Below are positions 1-10,354 of a stretch of 64,000 bases of DNA, in pieces. The notes beneath the pieces are model-generated. The model saw nothing but the letters and a program-made list of their open reading frames with translations. It was not told the origin of the DNA and searched no databases. The stretch is from Thereva unica (taxonomy: Eukaryota; Arthropoda; Insecta; Diptera; Therevidae), in the NCBI GenBank assembly GCA_949987705.1, contig OX465281.1:137936876-138000875 (forward strand). The letters run 5' to 3'. Numbering within the stretch: the first letter of the stretch is position 1; every line of letters begins with the position of its first letter. Both the position numbers and the translations under genes were made by a program.

Positions 1-55
1 GTCATGGTGTATTTCTTTATTTAATATAAACAATAGTTTATACTATACTACACTA

Positions 56-488
56 GCCGTGTTTTTTTTTAATGAACTATATAGTTCTTTCCTATACAAA
101 TCTGAAAACCCAGTTTTTATCGGGGTTTCTATTGAGGTTTTGGGAAATTTCTTAATTTTCTTATTGCATACGTTCGGGTGTTGGCATGTTGTTTCGGGGA
201 TTGGCATGTTGCATACTTTCGGGGGTCGGAAAGACGTAATTTAAAAATAAAAACAACAGGAAAGTGATGAGAGCAAATTTATAACAAATAATTAATCTTT
301 TAGAAGCAGATTTATTATTTTCTAGCGAGGAGTTCGTGTAACAGTGCAAAAAATAACACTTAACTTCCGTTTTATTTTGAAATTTTTAAGCATCGAAGTA
401 GGTGCTACTTGAAATTTCCCTTGTCGTTTTAGCTTTTTTTTTAATGAACTCGATGAAAGAACCATATAGTTCATTAAAAAAACACGGC
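56..488. mobile_element. MITE with ~35-bp TIRs in a TA target
   Basis: The ends are inverted copies: GCCGTGTTTTTTT followed by AATGAACTATATAGTTCTTT on the left, and its near-perfect reverse complement ending AAAACACGGC on the right. TA flanks both ends (54-55 and 489-490), as expected for a Tc1/mariner-like target duplication. The interior (about 160-230) has a short repeated GGCATGTTG motif and no credible gene. It is a non-autonomous element; the family is not identified. Confidence 0.7.
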
Positions 489-565
489 TACTATATGCCA
501 TAAAAAAATGAAACAAAATTCCCCGAAGGAAATTATAAAAAATAAATTATTATGACGAAAAAAAA

Positions 566-645
566 GCACCGCGAGCCGAAGAATCGAACCCGCAGCCGCA
601 CAGACGAAGGACTTTTCCGTAGCCCTTGCGCCATGGCAGACACTA
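566..645 (-). other. tRNA-like unit (SINE head or tRNA pseudogene)
   Basis: On the minus strand this reads like a tRNA-derived pol III unit: a box-A-like TGGCGCAAGGGCTAC followed about 45 nt later by a box-B-like GGGTTCGATTC. The acceptor pairing is poor, so it is not called as a working tRNA. It lies beside a second tRNA-like unit (713-773 plus 28607-28660) and has a third at 28834-28905, all in the same orientation. A tRNA-derived SINE cluster is the simplest reading. Confidence 0.45.
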
Positions 646-712
646 CCGGTGGTTGACTAATATGCTAATAAATCATTTCAGAAAGAAGAAAAAGAGAAAA
701 AGAAAACAAAAA

Positions 713-773
713 TGCTGCCCGTCCAGGCTCGAACCTTCAACTCTACACGCCGCTGAACCGAGGATCCGACGCT
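713..773 (-). other. tRNA-like unit, 3' half, split by a LINE
   Basis: Minus-strand sequence carries a box-B-like GGTTCGAGCC and ends in a T-run. Its 5' half lies 27.8 kb away at 28607-28660. With the LINE removed at the 14-bp duplication the two halves join into one tRNA-like sequence with box A (TGGCGGAGTGGGTAG) and box B correctly spaced. The last 14 bp (760-773) are the LINE target site duplication GAGGATCCGACGCT. Confidence 0.65.
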
Positions 774-1035
774 GAGTTTGAGTTTTAAAAGCATTTTATT
801 TATCTTAACATCTATCTTAATATAAATTTAACTAAACGCTTAAAGTTAATTATTCTAGCCTATTCTAATCTATCTAACTTACTGGCCCTCAGCAGGCACT
901 CTAAATTAATCTATGTCTTATATTAACTTATGCCTTTCGGCTAAAACTTATCTTTTTTAATTTTATTTTATTTTAAAATATCATTTCAATTTATAATAAT
1001 CTAAGAAAAATTATAACAAAAAACTTAGACACTAT
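774..1035 (-). other. LINE 3' UTR, distal end
   Basis: AT-rich sequence with many CTAA/CTAT words, the same texture as the 3' UTR at 4500-4640. It lies between the LINE target duplication and the left Harbinger TIR. No gene is seen. Confidence 0.55.
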
Positions 1036-1972
1036 GGGTGGTGTGAATAAAAACTGAGTGTACACTTACGGTGAACACTTCTAAGTGTAGTGATTCGTTA
1101 AAAATGAACACTCGATTTGGTGTGAATAAAAATTTCCTCATTCAAATGCAATTCACTCAGGGAATAAGTAATAGTCAAAGTAGGCAAAAATTTTATTGTT
1201 ATCAAAAAGCACAGTAGAACAGGTAAAATACTAAAAATAGCGAAAATGATAGGTAGAGGCTGATACTTGACAGAGAGCTTCCTTTGAGGGTGCTTAAGTT
1301 ATAACGGCATTAGGCTTAAGGGATGGGATTTAGACTCAAAATATCAGTTTTTTGGAAATTTTATTGCAAAAAATGTGTACAAATTTTGTGATCATGCGAT
1401 TATCTACAAAAAAGGTATTATACATTTACCCGAACGAATTGCCATTCATAAGATATCACCGTTTTAAAGATTTAAAATACTCATATGCTCTCATTTGGAA
1501 CTGGTATAGGTCATCAGACGTTCAATAAATCCGTTGTCTTTGTAAATTTTTAAAAAAATGGAAAAAATTGTTATTTTGCTCATGCTTTCCATCTAAATGG
1601 GGTCACTCAAGATTTTGCCTTTTATAGTTTTTTTTATTTTTTTTTATTTGATGAACTTATAAAATTATACATACATAATACAAACATAATAGCTCAAATA
1701 CAAATTAAAATCAAAGTGACTGTACCTGATTAATACACATGAGTATTCTATTTGAATGATAAAGTTAGCTCTCACATAAGAAGACTTGTGTGTGAGAACT
1801 CTAGCAGTTCTAGCTACTGAAAATATTCTTTGGTTATACTAAATTTTTAAAAAAAAGAAAAAAGAAAAAGCTGTGCTATTTTTATGTACAATTTACAAAT
1901 TTCGAATAATATCAACATTTTGAAAAATTTATAAGTAATAGTTAATTGGACAAATGTTTTAAAAATTCGTTA

Positions 1973-3085
1973 CTAAAAATTTGAATCATTCAAAGATTGC
2001 CGTGTATTGATAGAGAGTTCGTTGAACATTAACGGAACCAAGTAACTGGAATGTCTTTGGGTTAACGTTTTTTTCCGTTTTTGAATTACAAGTGGTCGAG
2101 TTAGTTGCCTTCTAGTTTGATATCTTGAGAAATGCCGAGGAAATAAATTAAGGTTTTTATAAGTGAACTTAAGCAAATTGAAGCAAACAAATTTGCCTGA
2201 CAGTGAATACATTGAAAGTAGCTAACGCTTCAGTAGTGGAGAAGAATTTCGGTTTCCTTAAGCACATTTTAACTATTTGAGATTGTAAGTTGGTTAAAGG
2301 ATTCAGGGCATTTGTATATGTAGGTCCCCAAGCTATAAAACCATATTGTATAGGTGATTGAATTAATGCAAAATAAACCGCTCTCAAAGTTGATCTATCC
2401 AGGATATTACGGAGCAGAAGAAATTTGTACTTGAGTTTCCTTATCCTTTTGCATATACTAAGAATATGTATATCCCATTTGAGACGGCTATCTATTGTCA
2501 CCCCTAAGTATTTATTTAGTATATGGAACATTTTGTAAAGGGCAATCCAATAACTTAATACAGTTTTGGTTTAGAGTATCGCTTGTTTGGCCAAACTTGA
2601 TAAGATGCGTTTTCTCCAGATTTAAAGCAAGCTTGTGCATACATAGCCACTCGTATAATGTTTCAATACCACTATTAGCTAGGTTGATCGTTGTGTTCCA
2701 ATTATTGCTTTTGAATATAAGAACAGTGTCATCAGCGAAAGCTACAATGTGTCCATTTACAATGTTATGTTGGAGATTGCAAATGTCATTGACATAAATG
2801 AGAAATAATAGAGGGCCAAGCACAGTTCCCTGAGGTATACCACAGCGTACTAAACATGGCTCACTTACTGTATTCCCCACTTTAACGAGCTGAGATCGTC
2901 CATAAAGGTAGGATTGGAATAGGGCGAGTGTTTTTTGATTTATACCTAGATTTTCCAGTTTCTTGATCAATAGCTGGTGGTTTACGGTATCGAAAGCCTT
3001 TTTAAGATCAAGAAAAATAGCCAATACTTTCTCATTTTTATCTACGCCAGCATAGATGAAGGAGGTAAGGTCAAACAAAGAAACA
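1973..3085 (-). pseudogene. LINE reverse transcriptase fragment (CR1/Jockey-like)
   Basis: Minus-strand translation gives RT palm motifs in order: LDLKKAFDTVNH, then GIPQGTVLGPLLFL, then the catalytic FADDT. The thumb follows in another frame (YLGVTIDSRLKWD) after a frameshift near 2520, and a C-terminal piece continues to about 1973. The N-terminal half including the endonuclease is absent, so it is a 5'-truncated or broken insertion inside the Harbinger. It is a different family from the LINE that encloses the Harbinger. Confidence 0.8.
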
Positions 3086-3569
3086 AAGAAAACACATGTA
3101 GGTACATAAAAGATGAGCCTAAGTATGTTGCTTTACCATAATTAGTCTAGGAGTTATTCAACTTTAAGCTTTAAAAGAAATACAATTTTCTGAAAACACC
3201 CTGTATCTTAGTAGATAGCTCACTCTCTAGAACAATTTGTTCCTCCAAATACATCCAGGAATGACCCATAAATACGTATATTAGCTACGTAGTCCAACAA
3301 AGGATTCATCTAACGTCCGATGACCTGTACAAGTCCCGAATTAAAAGGAAGCTCTCTGCCAAGTTTCAGCCTGCACCCAATCATTTCCGCTATTTCGCTT
3401 TTTTCGGCTTATTTACCTGTACTTAAAAAGGGAATTAATATGTTTTTGAATATTAATCCTCGCAAAAGAAAATGTCACGGTCAGCGGTGATTCCGGTGAT
3501 AACTTGAAGTATTTGTTTATAACAATAAGGAAGAAAGTCGTGGTGGCGCCAAATACCAAAGCTTGAAAA

Positions 3570-3800
3570 AATTAAAACTTTCTTAAGACATGTAGGTGAT
3601 CCGGGCTTTCAAGTCGGTGAATATCTTGGCATCCATAGAATAATATTGGCAAAATAATTTGGGAGGTCTGTAGTACTAGAGAGAAATGGATCAACTCTCC
3701 GACTTCACGTGAAGAAATAAAGGAATGGTTGGCAAAAAATAAATTGCCTAGTGCAATTGGTGCTCTGGATTATACACATGGCATTTATCCACAAAGCATA
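3570..3800 (+). pseudogene. Harbinger transposase relic
   Basis: Broken plus-strand frames resemble the Harbinger DDE transposase: FLRHVGDPGFQVGEYLGIH, and downstream EWLAKNKLPSAIGALDYTH, matching the family signature around the first catalytic Asp (IGAxDxTH). Several frame changes and stops separate these pieces and no full ORF remains. It is the only trace of the enzyme of the 1036-4144 element. The C-terminal catalytic region was not recognised. Confidence 0.7.
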
Positions 3801-4144
3801 GTTTTAATAAATTGACAAAATTGTTGAAGTTGAACTTTCCTTTTTACTTTTTTACTCCATCGATTATCTCTTCATCTATTTGATCCAAAAAATCAATTAC
3901 ATCATACATTTTTCGTTTCAAAGCTCCTCGCCACTACCCTTAATTTTTACGAGCGTTCACTCGCAAACAAATGTAAAAACATAATTTTATTCACACCAAA
4001 AAGAAGTGTTCACTTGATATGGGGAAATGACAGAGTGAAGTACTTAACGAAACCTAACGAAGGTTATTTTTATTCACGCCAAACTAAGTGTTCCCTGCAA
4101 AAATGGGAGTGAACACTTGCACTCAGTTTTTATTCACACCACCC

Positions 4145-4651
4145 AATGTTTATTTTATATGTAAAAACTTAAATCTACTTAATCAATAACTTATTTCTAA
4201 CTATCTGGGCGGGGGCAGCGGAGACGATAAAATCGTCTCAGGTGATCCCCGTCCAGGCGACGGGCTTCCACAGGCTCGAGTGATGCTAGAGCTCAAGCTC
4301 GTGAAAGCTCGCACCACTTACTTACAAGCTAATTAACCTAACCACAAAACTATCCGGACGGGGTACAGCGGAGGACCTGCCTCGGATGTACTCCGTCCAG
4401 GCGACGAGCTTCCACGGGCTCGTGTTAGCAAAACTAACAAAACAAACAAAAACAAACAAACAACAAACAAACAACAGACAAACAAAGCTAACAAAACCTC
4501 GTGGCAGCTCGCACGTAAGCTTACTTAAAACTAAATCTATTACTAAGTAAAAACTATATCTAAACCTATCTAAGCCCTAAGCTAATCGTTAAGTCTAAAT
4601 TACAAGCTAAACTAGTCTATATCTAATAATTTAAGGGCGAATACGCAATAA
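4145..4651 (-). other. LINE 3' UTR with two diverged direct repeats
   Basis: Non-coding sequence after ORF2. Two direct repeats of about 80-100 bp (starting near 4200 and 4348) share the frame ACTATC..G..CGGGG...CAGCGGA...GTCCAGGCGACG(G/A)GCTTCCAC(A/G)GGCTCG. An (AAACAAAC)n-like stretch lies at 4432-4490. Repeated GC-rich blocks in an otherwise AT-rich 3' UTR could be structured RNA read by the element's own reverse transcriptase, but that is inference. Confidence 0.55.
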
Positions 4652-7600
4652 TTAGTCGCCCAACCACCAGTACAGTGAGTAGGCGTTGGCGGCATCTTTT
4701 TTATCTCTTTCTGAGATTCTGGTACTGAACCTCAAGAGCTCCTGAACATTCCCATCCTCTTCAGTATAATTATATCGCTTGTCACACGCCCTGCGATGCA
4801 AGTGGTAGAAGAGAGGCACCCCCGATCTATCTTGGACCAATCTTTTTGAATCCAGGTACACAAATGTCTCTGGAGAAATAAAGCCGCGTTCACAAGCTGT
4901 TTTGTGGTATCTCGCGTTCGGGTAGAACGCTCCCCGAATGAGAGGATTGTCGCTCTCTGTCGCTCTAGCAATATGGCCTCGAATCAACTTGATTATGAAA
5001 TGGTCGATCCTATTAACAGATGCCTTATCGTAAAGAACATTGTTGGCGTGAAACTTCGTGAAGCCAGATTCGGGTGGATACAACCTTAAGCACGCCCGTA
5101 GGCATTGTCTTTCGAAAACCCGAAGCTTTTCCATATAAAAGGGAGATATGTTGAACCACACTGGGCAACCATAAGTTAACATCGGTCTGACCAAGGCCTG
5201 GTAGCAGATCACCTTTACCCGTGAGCTTAGGTGTCTGCTATAAAAAAAGCCTTTTAGTCATGTGAAACGCCTTGTTTGCCTTGTCCAGAGCAGCACTTAC
5301 ATTTCTATTGAAATACAAGTATTGATCCAGCCAAAGCCCAAGGTATTTCACTTCCGATTTCCTTTCTAATGCTTGTCCAGCATTGTTCGAAATTTTAAAA
5401 GTTTTCCAGTTCCTCTGTACATCGTAGGAAGCTCTTTTTAGAACAGTACGAAAGAGGATCGATTCGCATTTGCTAACATTGATCTTCAACTTCCAATCAT
5501 CACTATAGCGTTCGATTGTTTCGAAGTCACGTTGTAGGAGCGTCTGGGTCACTCCAATCTTCGGCCCCGTCCTGTACACAATCAGGTCATCCGCATACGC
5601 CAAAGCGAAGCGGAGTGAACTAATTAGGTCACTCGTAAAGATATTAAATAAGAGCGGCGAGTTCACCGCACCCTGTTGCAGACCATTTTTAATGTCAAAG
5701 ACCCTACTGGAAGTGAAGTTGCCACTTTTGACGACGAACTTCTTCTTTGAGATGATATTATAAATCGTGTATAGCTGGGGTCCTGACATGCCAAGTCTGA
5801 CCAGTTTGTAGAGAAGACCTTCGATCCATACTGTATCGAATGCCTTCTCAAAATCGGTCAGGCATGCTCCGGTACACTGGCCTTTCATGAAGTTCCAGTG
5901 TATGTCTGATACCAATTTCGACACGGCATGAATAGTGTCATGACCTGCCCGGAATCCGAATTGGTTATCGGGAATTATCTTTTTTTCCTCAGCCCATTTG
6001 GATAATGATCTATTAATCACTATTTCAAACACCTTGCTGATATTCGGAAGCAAACTAATTGACCGAAGATTAGCAGGGTTACTTTTATCTTTACCCTTTT
6101 TGGGTATTGGGTACACCACTGCCGTCTTCCAGTGTCCTGGAAAATGGGCGTTGTTTAACGCGTTGTTAAACAAAGTGGTGTATGTGTCTATGGCTACCAG
6201 AGGCAAATTCTTTAGCACGATGTTTGGGATACCATCCACCCCGGACGACTTCTTATTGTTTAGGTGGCGAAATATTAACAGGAGATCAATTTTTCTAATG
6301 AAAGTAGAATTTAGTTGGGCCGCGGGAATATCATTCGCTGGGCAGTCGATTCTCAGATTTCCAAGCTTCAATTTCATTAGACAATCTGAAATGGTTCAGT
6401 AAGGCCCTATTCTCAAGGTCAAAATTCGCCCGAACACTGGTGTTCACCGAATAAATTCCCTGATAGTAGGACCCCACGAAATCCACTTTCTCCTGCTCGT
6501 CCTCTATACAGTAATTGTCGCCTATGCGATTGATTTCTTCCGGATTCAAGCCCGCAGACCTCAATAGCTCTTCGTTAGACCGAGTCCGAGGGATGCGCAA
6601 CTTGTCTAATCGATTATGGGTTTTGCTCCTAAAGATTTTATTTATCTGTGGGAACATGCTCGCGCTATTAGTTTGAATAGCACGAATCTTGTTGTTCCAA
6701 TACAGATTCACAGAATGTGAGTATTGTTGTTTCAATAGATGTTGGAGATTTTTCATAACCGATTTAAGAGTTACGATCTCCGGACTCGTTCGGTCTCGAA
6801 ACTGGCGGTGAAGGGCTTTCAGTCTCGTCAACACTCGACTTTTGTGTTTGTGCAGTGCGTCGATCGTTGCATTCCTGTAGCAGTCCGTGCTGTTCTTTTT
6901 TTTCGTTCTTGGTATAGTCTTATCCATCGTCTGTATGATGAGATTGTCCATATTTTTAAGATATGAATCAATCTCATTGTTGGTTAGATTCCTGGTCGTT
7001 GGAGGTAGCAGTCTGGTATTCTGTATTGCCCTTTCCATAGCCTTCTCGAATTTTGGCCAGTGCATCTTTTAGTATGCAAAAGGGTGCACTTCGCAATATT
7101 CCAGAAGTTCTACGGAATCGTCAGGGACTTGTACTGTTATTTCAAGTCCATAATGGTCGCTGTCGTAGGGCACTGTTGTTAATCAGTTTGTCTCGTTCGT
7201 ATTTATCCCTGGTAGCCCCATCCGAGAATCTAGCAGGCATAAATCCAGAAACGACCCACCGCCTGGGTATGATGGTATGTCTGTAGCGAGAAGGTTAATT
7301 TTTCGCTGAATTCTATTTTGGACCAACCAGTCATTCAGTTGGCTGCCCCTGGTATTAGCTGTTTGGTTTCCCCATGCCGCATGACGTGCGTTTAAATCTC
7401 CGGCCAATAAGTAAAAATTTTGCTCCGACTCCAGTTGAAGCGTTTGAAAGAGCAAGTTCAATTCCTCTATAAATAGCCTGGATTGAGAAGTTTGGGGTGC
7501 GTACGCGGCAATTATATACAACCTTCTGCCACTAGACAGAGGGATGTATATAACGCACGCTTCTAACACCTGAAACCTTTCTATATCCCTGCTATACACG

Positions 7601-7857
7601 ATTTTATATTTCAGGGAAGTCTTTATTAGTATTAGTAGGCCTCCGCCTTGTATGGCATTAGGTCGATCACGCCTAATTACCACATAATCTTTTTAATCCA
7701 TTTTGTGCTTCTCGCTTAGTTTAGTTTCACTAGCCAAAAGCACATCCGGATTTTGGTTCTGCAAGAGGGTTAGTAGGTTCGCCCTTCTCTCGTTTCGTAT
7801 CAACGAGTTGACGTTCACCGCAATGACCTTGATCGTGTCCTCCCTGCGTAAAGCCAT
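4652..7857 (-). pseudogene. LINE ORF2 (endonuclease-reverse transcriptase), broken
   Basis: ORF2 starts at ATG 7857, 8 nt after the ORF1 stop. The apurinic-type endonuclease covers about 7857-7180 (motif LLAGDLNARHAAWGN). The RT covers about 6380-5240, with DFEKAFDTVW, LQQGAVNSPLLFN and the catalytic YADD. A C-terminal region with a degenerate Cys/His tail runs to 4652. Damage: in-frame stops at 7693, 7183 and about 7072, a frameshift near 6370, and another in a homopolymer near 5240. No RNase H is seen. The target-primed retrotransposition enzyme is therefore inactive here. Confidence 0.85.
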
Positions 7858-7865
7858 TAAACAGC

Positions 7866-8158
7866 TTACCCAGAGATGGTTTCTGTCGAAAAGAACGCAG
7901 AGTATACTATATCTAGTCGAGCGGCTTGCTCGCTCAGTTGTTGCTGGAGCTGTGCGATTTGCCCTTGTATGGACAAGAGAACCGCCTTAAGGTCACCGTC
8001 TCCAGAGCTCGCTGCAGGAGCAGCTTTAGGAGCTTGTTGTTTTGTTGCCTGGGCTCCTGTAGCCATTTGGGCAAAGGACATACCAGGAACAACGAAATTT
8101 TTGAACATTTGCGTTTTTTTCGCTTGTTCAGCCTCTAACTGATCTTTTCGCGCTTTAA
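7866..8158 (-). pseudogene. LINE ORF1 (gag), 3' part cut off by the Polinton
   Basis: Coding in the minus frame continues from the Polinton border to a TAA at 7866. The piece is alanine/glutamine-rich, with a coiled-coil-like segment (about residues 45-70 of the fragment: IQGQIAQLQQQLSEQAARL). The frame is continuous with ORF1 on the other side (27091-28249) once the Polinton and one TSD copy are removed. The stop lies 8 nt before the ORF2 start, as in bicistronic LINEs. Confidence 0.8.
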
Positions 8159-8164
8159 TGCGTT
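8159..8164. repeat. Polinton target site duplication, left copy (TGCGTT)
   Basis: TGCGTT lies immediately outside the left terminus AGTAGGTATTGGG and is repeated exactly at 27085-27090 outside the right terminus. A 6-bp duplication is the hallmark of Maverick/Polinton integration. Confidence 0.93.
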
Positions 8165-8825
8165 AGTAGGTATTGGGTCGGTTTAGACTGAGAACTAGGT
8201 CACGGAAGTAGGTCAAGGTCAATCACCCGTCATCATCAATCAATCACGCTGGAATGTAGGTCAAGGTCATTGGCCTTGGCCGTGGACGAGTCTGGGAACT
8301 GGGTCAGGGTCGGTCGAAGGCTTGGTTCAGCGGGAGGGGCGGACGGCTTTGGCCGTGGACGAGTCTGGGAACTGGGTCAGGGTCGGTCGGTCGGTGGCTT
8401 GGCTCAGCGGGAGGGGCGGGTTCGGCGGGGGCGGGGTCCTCGGCTGGGGCCTCAGCGAAGTCACTTTGATTGCCAGGCGGGCTCAAGTTTGGTTCGCGCG
8501 GTTGGCTTTGTTTATGTCCGCTTTGATTGACAGGTGGCGGCGGCCTCTAGTTTGGTTTACAGGTTTGGCGGGGGGCTCGGCAGGGGGACTCGACAAATGT
8601 AGAGCGGAAGAAAAAGCGAGAGTGGAACGTGCGCATGACTACAAAGCTGACGCGTGGTCATTTACCTCTGCGCACCAACGGGCCGTTGTGTTGGAACTTT
8701 CACTCTGCAAGCATGCAAGCACTGGTTCCTATAGGAGCTCAAAGCGAAACCTGAAAAACGACTAGGGAGTAATCATAATAAAAAAAAACAATATGTTACT
8801 TGTTAAACATTTTTATTTTCTAAAA
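8165..8825 (+). repeat. Polinton left TIR (~660 bp)
   Basis: Matches the reverse complement of 26345-27084 almost throughout. It is strongly GC-rich from 8270 to 8600 and contains two ~73-bp tandem units. Several long open frames here are by-products of GC-rich repeats, not genes. The inner edge overlaps the 3' end of the small minus-strand gene at 8803-8988. Confidence 0.92.
8276..8420 (+). repeat. Tandem ~73-bp repeat inside the TIR
   Basis: Two units, each beginning TTGGCCGTGGACGAGTCTGG and running through GGGAACTGGGTCAGGGTCGG and a GCGGGAGGGGCGG block. The mirror pair lies in the right TIR near 26830-26970. The units differ by small indels such as an extra CGGT. Confidence 0.85.
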
Positions 8826-8988
8826 CCGGATTTATTATTACACTCAGTTGTGAAATTCTGTTTTTAAACCTAAATGTATCCACTGCATACTGCTCCCATG
8901 GTCCTTTTCTGCTTTGTCTGTATGCGAAACTCCATACTACCATATATTTAATTTGTGGGTCTTCATTGAAACTTATTTTCTTCCTCAT
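8803..8988 (-). CDS. Small Polinton protein, unknown (61 aa)
   Basis: Short basic protein, aromatic-rich in the middle (YMVVWSFAYRQ). Its ATG overlaps the stop of the BIR gene in an ATGA junction (8985-8988), so it may be read from the same transcript by re-initiation. Its stop lies at the inner edge of the TIR, and an AATAAA-like signal on the minus strand overlaps the stop region. I do not recognise a family. It could instead be a chance ORF downstream of the BIR gene, but the tight coupling argues for a real gene. Confidence 0.5.
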   Translation of the reverse strand: MRKKISFNEDPQIKYMVVWSFAYRQSRKGPWEQYAVDTFRFKNRISQLSVIINPVLENKNV

Positions 8989-9362
8989 ATCTGCTCATGG
9001 AAATAATAATGAATTGCTAGAACGAATAAAATACCAGATAAAAATTTCAAAGTGTTGAATGTACAAAGTATGATTTTTGATTGAGGTTGTTCTGTAAGTG
9101 GTGCTAGCTGATCTTTGAATCGTCCGCATTCGTCTTTCCTATTAGCATAGATACAGTGTGGTGAACGATGTCTATGATCAAAATCTACATCCGATGCGCA
9201 ACTCATAGCATTTATCTGCAGAGAACAAAAGTAACATTGAACACGGTCTTTGATGTTTGTGTAAAAAAATCCACTTTTCGCTAGCTGGTCTGCTGTATTT
9301 AAGTCTATTGCTAGATTATCGAATGTTTTCAAACGATCGTATTCTTGTTTCAAGTTTAACAT
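8985..9362 (-). CDS. BIR-domain (IAP-like) protein with C-terminal membrane segment (125 aa)
   Basis: A single baculoviral IAP repeat fills residues about 10-72. The zinc ligands are exactly spaced: C43-x2-C46-x16-H63-x6-C70, with the usual GFF and DRVQCYFC features. There is no RING or second BIR. Residues about 97-120 form one hydrophobic segment, likely a tail anchor. BIR proteins bind caspases or other partners to block cell death; a membrane-anchored single-BIR form is consistent with an anti-apoptotic or cell-division-type role, but the function is inferred from the fold only. It lies 21 nt downstream of the integrase stop on the same strand, so the two may share a transcript. Confidence 0.85.
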   Translation of the reverse strand: MLNLKQEYDRLKTFDNLAIDLNTADQLAKSGFFYTNIKDRVQCYFCSLQINAMSCASDVDFDHRHRSPHCIYANRKDECGRFKDQLAPLTEQPQSKIILCTFNTLKFLSGILFVLAIHYYFHEQI

Positions 9363-9383
9363 TTTGAATGAGTGTAACAGGTT

Positions 9384-10298
9384 TTATATCACGTCTTTTA
9401 TATCAATCCAAGTATTGTGTTTTGATGGAAAACCAAGCCACTTCACTAGAACCTGATTACCGTGCCTTTTTATAACCTTTTCTACTAAATAAACATCAGG
9501 GTTTTTCACTCGAGCAATTTCCTGTTCATAAAATCTGCCTTGAATTATATTTCCTTGGTAATCTTCGAGAATATATGTTGTCGGGTAAACAGGTTTAACT
9601 TCTTTTATTTTAAAGATCTCTGTGGACCAATTAGGTGTATAACCTTTTTCGAATACATGTTTATGTCTACTTATACGAACAAAATCACCTGCTTTGTATT
9701 TAGACTTTGATTTTATTTTAGGTTGTTTATACACAGATAATAAACGTTTTTCGTTATGCAGCCCAACATCTACAGGTCTCATCTTAATCGTACGATGTTT
9801 CGTTGTATTGTAGTCGTCTGTCAACTTGGTCAACATGCTAATCCAGTGATAATTGCCATTCATGCTGAACTCTTTCCACATCATATTTTTCAACGTTCTG
9901 TTAAACCTTTCTACAATCGAGGCTTTCAGAGTACTGTAGCTGGAATAATGGTTTATTTCGTAATCTTTCATCAGTTGACGAAACGGTTTATTAAAAAACT
10001 CTTTGCCATCATCGGTTTGTAAGTTTCTTGGAATGCGTCCTGTATTAAAAATCGACGTCACTGCTTTTACAACTTCTAATGCCTTTTTAGATTTTAAAGG
10101 CCGTGTCCATGCATACTTTGAAAAGGTATCAATTACAGTGAGAAGAAAACGAAACCCCTGATTTTCTGATGAGTAAGAACCCATCTCGACCAGGTCTGCC
10201 TGCCACAAATCATCTATACCTTTGGTAGTGACATGTCGACGTTTAAAATTTTTTCGTACTGGTTTATGCAGTTCGTTGATTATCTGTCTTCTGGTCAT
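9384..10298 (-). CDS. INT: Polinton integrase with chromodomain (304 aa)
   Basis: Retrovirus-like DDE integrase that inserts the linear element into host DNA with 6-bp staggering. Catalytic residues are visible: D35 (QADLVEM), D96 (QTDDGKEF) and E130 (SIVERFNRT), a D-x33-E spacing. Residues about 175-265 match the SH3-like C-terminal part. Residues 267-304 form a chromodomain (VEKVIKRHGNQVLVKWLGF...W). The usual HHCC finger is not evident, so the protein begins close to the catalytic core. ATG at 10298 lies back to back with the ATPase promoter. The frame is intact. Confidence 0.95.
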   Translation of the reverse strand: MTRRQIINELHKPVRKNFKRRHVTTKGIDDLWQADLVEMGSYSSENQGFRFLLTVIDTFSKYAWTRPLKSKKALEVVKAVTSIFNTGRIPRNLQTDDGKEFFNKPFRQLMKDYEINHYSSYSTLKASIVERFNRTLKNMMWKEFSMNGNYHWISMLTKLTDDYNTTKHRTIKMRPVDVGLHNEKRLLSVYKQPKIKSKSKYKAGDFVRISRHKHVFEKGYTPNWSTEIFKIKEVKPVYPTTYILEDYQGNIIQGRFYEQEIARVKNPDVYLVEKVIKRHGNQVLVKWLGFPSKHNTWIDIKDVI

Positions 10299-10309
10299 TG
10301 TGCAGAATG

Positions 10310-10317
10310 TATAAATA
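10310..10317 (+). promoter_or_regulatory. TATA box of the ATPase gene
   Basis: TATAAATA lies 38 bp upstream of the preferred ATPase start at 10355, in the short divergent gap with the integrase gene. The position argues against using start codons further upstream. Confidence 0.6.
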
Positions 10318-10354
10318 CCTGCAGTTGAATTACCAGTTTATATACAAAGCAAAA

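Larger units (their letters stand above)
1036..4144. mobile_element. Decayed PIF/Harbinger DNA transposon in the LINE 3' UTR
   Basis: The two ends are inverted copies beginning GGGTGGTGTGAATAAAAACT. Within the right ~170 bp the motif TTTTTATTCACACCA or a close variant occurs three times, and twice near the left end, so the subterminal zones are built of repeated motifs. A plus-strand transposase relic (3570-3800) has Harbinger signatures. The middle is occupied by a minus-strand LINE fragment (1973-3085). The stretch 1140-1972 is AT-rich with no readable gene. A clean 3-bp target duplication was not found (TAT versus AAT at the borders). Confidence 0.7.

Noticed and set aside
1033..4147. 3-bp target duplication for the Harbinger
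   Set aside because: TAT versus AAT; not an exact match.
8270..8765. Long open frames in the left TIR (and 26511-26979 in the right)
   Set aside because: GC-rich repeat sequence open in several frames; proteins are low-complexity and appear as TIR mirror copies.
10298..10354. Upstream extension of the ATPase
   Set aside because: No ATG before the TATA box; 10355 fits the promoter and the family start.
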